Assembly (NCBI GenBank): GCA_028695895.1
Contig: JAQVIE010000097.1
Coordinates: 1 to 5,699, forward strand
DNA: 5,699 nucleotides
Source of the DNA: Methanospirillum sp.
Lineage (GTDB): Archaea; Halobacteriota; Methanomicrobia; Methanomicrobiales; Methanospirillaceae
Direction: 5' to 3'
The notes beneath the pieces were generated by a model. That model did not search any database. It saw only the letters and a list, made by a program, of their open reading frames with translations, and was not told the DNA's origin. Below, one piece after another: positions 4,279 to 5,699 of the stretch (the stretch's first letter is position 1; every line of letters begins with the position of its first letter). The translations under genes were made by a program, and so were the position numbers.

Positions 4279-4893
4279 ATGAAACCAATCCGGGTACTTG
4301 CCATTGCAGGAAGCCCACGGCGGCATGGCAATTCTGAAATGCTCCTTGACTGGGTGATTGAAGAGATGAAACAGGATCCGGATGTCAGTATAATAAAAAT
4401 TGTTCTCAATGATGCTGATATTGGCCCCTGTCGTGGGTGTAATGCCTGTGAAAAACTCAATGCCTGTGTAAATCATGATGGGATGGATATTCTTCATGAC
4501 CAGATTCTTGAGGCGGATTGCATTATCCTGTCTGCACCAATTTACTGTATGAGCATATGTGCCCAGACCAAAGCCCTTGTAGATCGCGCCCAGGTTTTCA
4601 GGTCAAGAAAATATGTATTAAAACTTCCTGTAGTCCCTCTGGAGCGTGTTGGAAAAAGATTTGGTATATTTATCTCAACTGCAGGACAGGACTGGGATTA
4701 TGTGTTTGATGCATCAATCCCGGTTGTAAAATGTTTTTTCCACGTTATTGAAGTGAAAAACCGTGACCTTTCATATCTGATGGTTCAGAATGTTGATGAG
4801 AAGGGAGCGGTTATGAAGCACCCTACCGCAAAGGAAGATGCTTTATCTCTTTCCCGTTCAGTATTACTTACAATGAAGGAGCGGTTTTCCTGA
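4279..4893 (+). CDS. Iron-sulfur flavoprotein (Isf family) 1
   Basis: A 204-aa cytoplasmic flavoprotein. The FMN phosphate loop GSPRRHGNSEML (11-22) follows strand 1 (RVLAIA). The compact cluster motif C51-x2-C54-x2-C57-x5-C63 (PCRGCNACEKLNAC) is the same CX2CX2CX5C as in Methanosarcina thermophila Isf and should hold a 4Fe-4S cluster. The APIYCMSI / KALVDRAQ segment (86-105) and FISTAG (131-136) line the FMN site. Isf proteins accept electrons from ferredoxin, and the Methanosarcina enzyme has been reported to reduce O2 and hydrogen peroxide. I chose ATG 4279 because it sits just before the first beta strand and 7 bp after the peroxiredoxin stop. An upstream in-frame ATG at 4138 would overlap the peroxiredoxin gene by 134 bp and add an unrelated leader. 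There is no SD, so translation may depend on coupling or reinitiation, or on a separate promoter. Confidence 0.9.
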   Translation: MKPIRVLAIAGSPRRHGNSEMLLDWVIEEMKQDPDVSIIKIVLNDADIGPCRGCNACEKLNACVNHDGMDILHDQILEADCIILSAPIYCMSICAQTKALVDRAQVFRSRKYVLKLPVVPLERVGKRFGIFISTAGQDWDYVFDASIPVVKCFFHVIEVKNRDLSYLMVQNVDEKGAVMKHPTAKEDALSLSRSVLLTMKERFS

Positions 4894-4904
4894 AGAAAAA
4901 AGTC

Positions 4905-5519
4905 ATGGTTATTGGTCTCTCCGGAAGTCCGCGAAGGAGAGGTAATACTGAGCAACTTCTTGACCGGTTTTTGGCTGGAGCATCAGATGCAGGAGGAATT
5001 GTAGAGAAAATCATCCTTTCCGAGTTGAAATATCCTTCATGTAAAGGATGCAATGCCTGTCATAAGACCGGTTCATGTATCATGGACGATGATGTAAATG
5101 GGCTTTATGATAAATTGCTGGCTGCAGACTGCGTTGTAGTCAGTTCTCCTATTTATACCATGGGTATCACAACTGAACTCAAGTCATTTATTGATCGTGC
5201 ACATTATCTCTGGGTCCGGTTCTTTGTCCTTGGTTCTCATATAATCAGCCAGGAGGAGAAAAAAGTTCGTCGCGGTTATTTTCTCTCTACAGCAGGTATG
5301 GACCAGGATGACGTTTTTGATACTGCTTTTCCAATGATGAAGGCATTTTTTAACATACTGGGATTTACCCATTGTGCTGGTGTGCAGGCTGGAAATATGG
5401 ATGAATATGGTGGCATTACCGGCCATCCCACCGCACTTGAGAATGCATATCAGACAGGAACCTTGGCGGTCAAAGAGATTCTGTCAGGTTATCCCTGTTT
5501 GGAACAGGAAAAAAGATAA
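4905..5519 (+). CDS. Iron-sulfur flavoprotein (Isf family) 2
   Basis: A 204-aa paralogue of the preceding gene, starting 11 bp after it. It has the FMN loop GSPRRRGNTEQLL (7-19), the complete cluster motif C46-x2-C49-x2-C52-x5-C58 (SCKGCNACHKTGSC), the acidic IMDDDVNGLYDKL segment (59-71), SSPIYTMGIT and LKSFIDRAH (80-100), and LSTAGMDQDDVFD (127-139). The presumed role is FMN plus 4Fe-4S electron transfer, as for Isf 1. The pair differ in the loop between the DRA and STAG motifs and in the tail, so they are diverged copies rather than a recent duplication. ATG 4905 gives a slightly short first strand and lacks an SD. AAGGAG (4876-4881) sits 8 nt before an in-frame CTG (4890) that overlaps the previous stop and would add KKKV-type residues. 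That alternative start is possible but rare. Confidence 0.9.
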   Translation: MVIGLSGSPRRRGNTEQLLDRFLAGASDAGGIVEKIILSELKYPSCKGCNACHKTGSCIMDDDVNGLYDKLLAADCVVVSSPIYTMGITTELKSFIDRAHYLWVRFFVLGSHIISQEEKKVRRGYFLSTAGMDQDDVFDTAFPMMKAFFNILGFTHCAGVQAGNMDEYGGITGHPTALENAYQTGTLAVKEILSGYPCLEQEKR

Positions 5520-5549
5520 TTCATTCTTTTCACTTTCACCCTGCGGGGT
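5520..5549 (+). terminator. Weak T-rich end of the peroxiredoxin-Isf cluster
   Basis: Short T runs (TTTT at 5527-5530, TTT at 5534-5536) follow the Isf 2 stop, then a small stem ACCC (5538-5541) with GGGT (5546-5549). A new promoter follows at once, so the operon plausibly ends here, but the signal is weak. Confidence 0.3.
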
Positions 5550-5555
5550 TCATCC

Positions 5556-5563
5556 TTTATATA
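5556..5563 (+). promoter_or_regulatory. Archaeal TATA box for the last gene (leaderless)
   Basis: TTTATATA is a consensus archaeal TATA box. Its centre is about 25 bp before the ATG at 5585, so transcription should start at or beside the start codon. No SD is present in the 25 bp upstream of that ATG, as expected for a leaderless mRNA. Confidence 0.7.
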
Positions 5564-5584
5564 CTCTTTAGATGACCTTGGTGT

Positions 5585-5699
5585 ATGGCAGGGGCAGATC
5601 TTGCAGGTATAGGGAGAAGATGGCAGGAAAAGATTGCCGTATCACCTGAGTATGCCATTGTCCCTCATGATAACATATTCAAACATGGCCTTAACCGAC
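5585..5699 (+). CDS. Unrecognised protein, 5' part only
   Basis: An open frame from ATG 5585 to the right edge, 38 codons, with no stop. The visible protein begins MAGADLAGIGRRWQEK, continues IAVSPEYAIVPHDNIFKHG and ends NR; it is soluble in character with no signal peptide or membrane segment. I do not recognise the family from this fragment. Support for a real gene comes from the well-placed TATA box (5556-5563) and from the balanced composition of the frame. It is the first gene of a new transcription unit after the Isf cluster and has no visible link to it. Confidence 0.55.
   Translation, partial: MAGADLAGIGRRWQEKIAVSPEYAIVPHDNIFKHGLNR

Overview
The window reads as a piece of an anaerobic euryarchaeal genome, most likely a methanogen of the Methanomicrobiales such as a Methanospirillum relative; this is inference. 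The reasons are archaeal-style TATA boxes (the clearest, TTTATATA at 5556-5563, lies about 25 bp before an ATG and implies a leaderless mRNA), several starts with no Shine-Dalgarno (SD) sequence, oligo-T tracts after genes, and a gene set typical of strict anaerobes coping with oxygen: rubrerythrin, desulforedoxin, a three-cysteine archaeal-type peroxiredoxin and iron-sulfur flavoproteins (Isf family).

Layout. 1-269 (-): start of a DUF2493/YspA-like SLOG protein, cut by the window edge. 285-796: a gene-free AT-rich stretch with an intrinsic-terminator-like hairpin, other inverted repeats, a 15-nt near-direct repeat and a possible decayed reading frame. 808-1308 (-): rubrerythrin. 1309-1402: a 94-bp divergent promoter region with a phased direct repeat. 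1403-2080 (+): RadC-family JAB/MPN protein, abutting tail to tail with no spacer a flavodoxin-fold Isf-like protein at 2081-2680 (-). 2681-2836: a second divergent promoter region with a perfect 10-bp palindrome. 2837-3064 (+): a small zinc-ribbon or rubredoxin-like protein. 3138-5519 (+): five tightly packed genes (gaps 6, 6, 7 and 11 bp): desulforedoxin, CMD/AhpD-like protein, peroxiredoxin, Isf 1 and Isf 2. 5585-5699 (+): the start of an unrecognised gene with its own promoter.

How the genes may work together (inference). Rubrerythrin and peroxiredoxin both reduce peroxide. Desulforedoxin is a small one-electron FeS4 carrier, and Isf proteins pair FMN with a 4Fe-4S cluster and accept electrons from ferredoxin. 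The 3138-5519 cluster therefore looks like a self-contained peroxide/O2 reduction operon in which Isf and desulforedoxin could supply electrons to the peroxiredoxin in place of the usual NADH-AhpF or thioredoxin route. The AhpD-like member has lost the redox CXXC, so its role is unclear. This combination is the most interesting thing in the window. No tRNA, rRNA, CRISPR array or insertion sequence was found.
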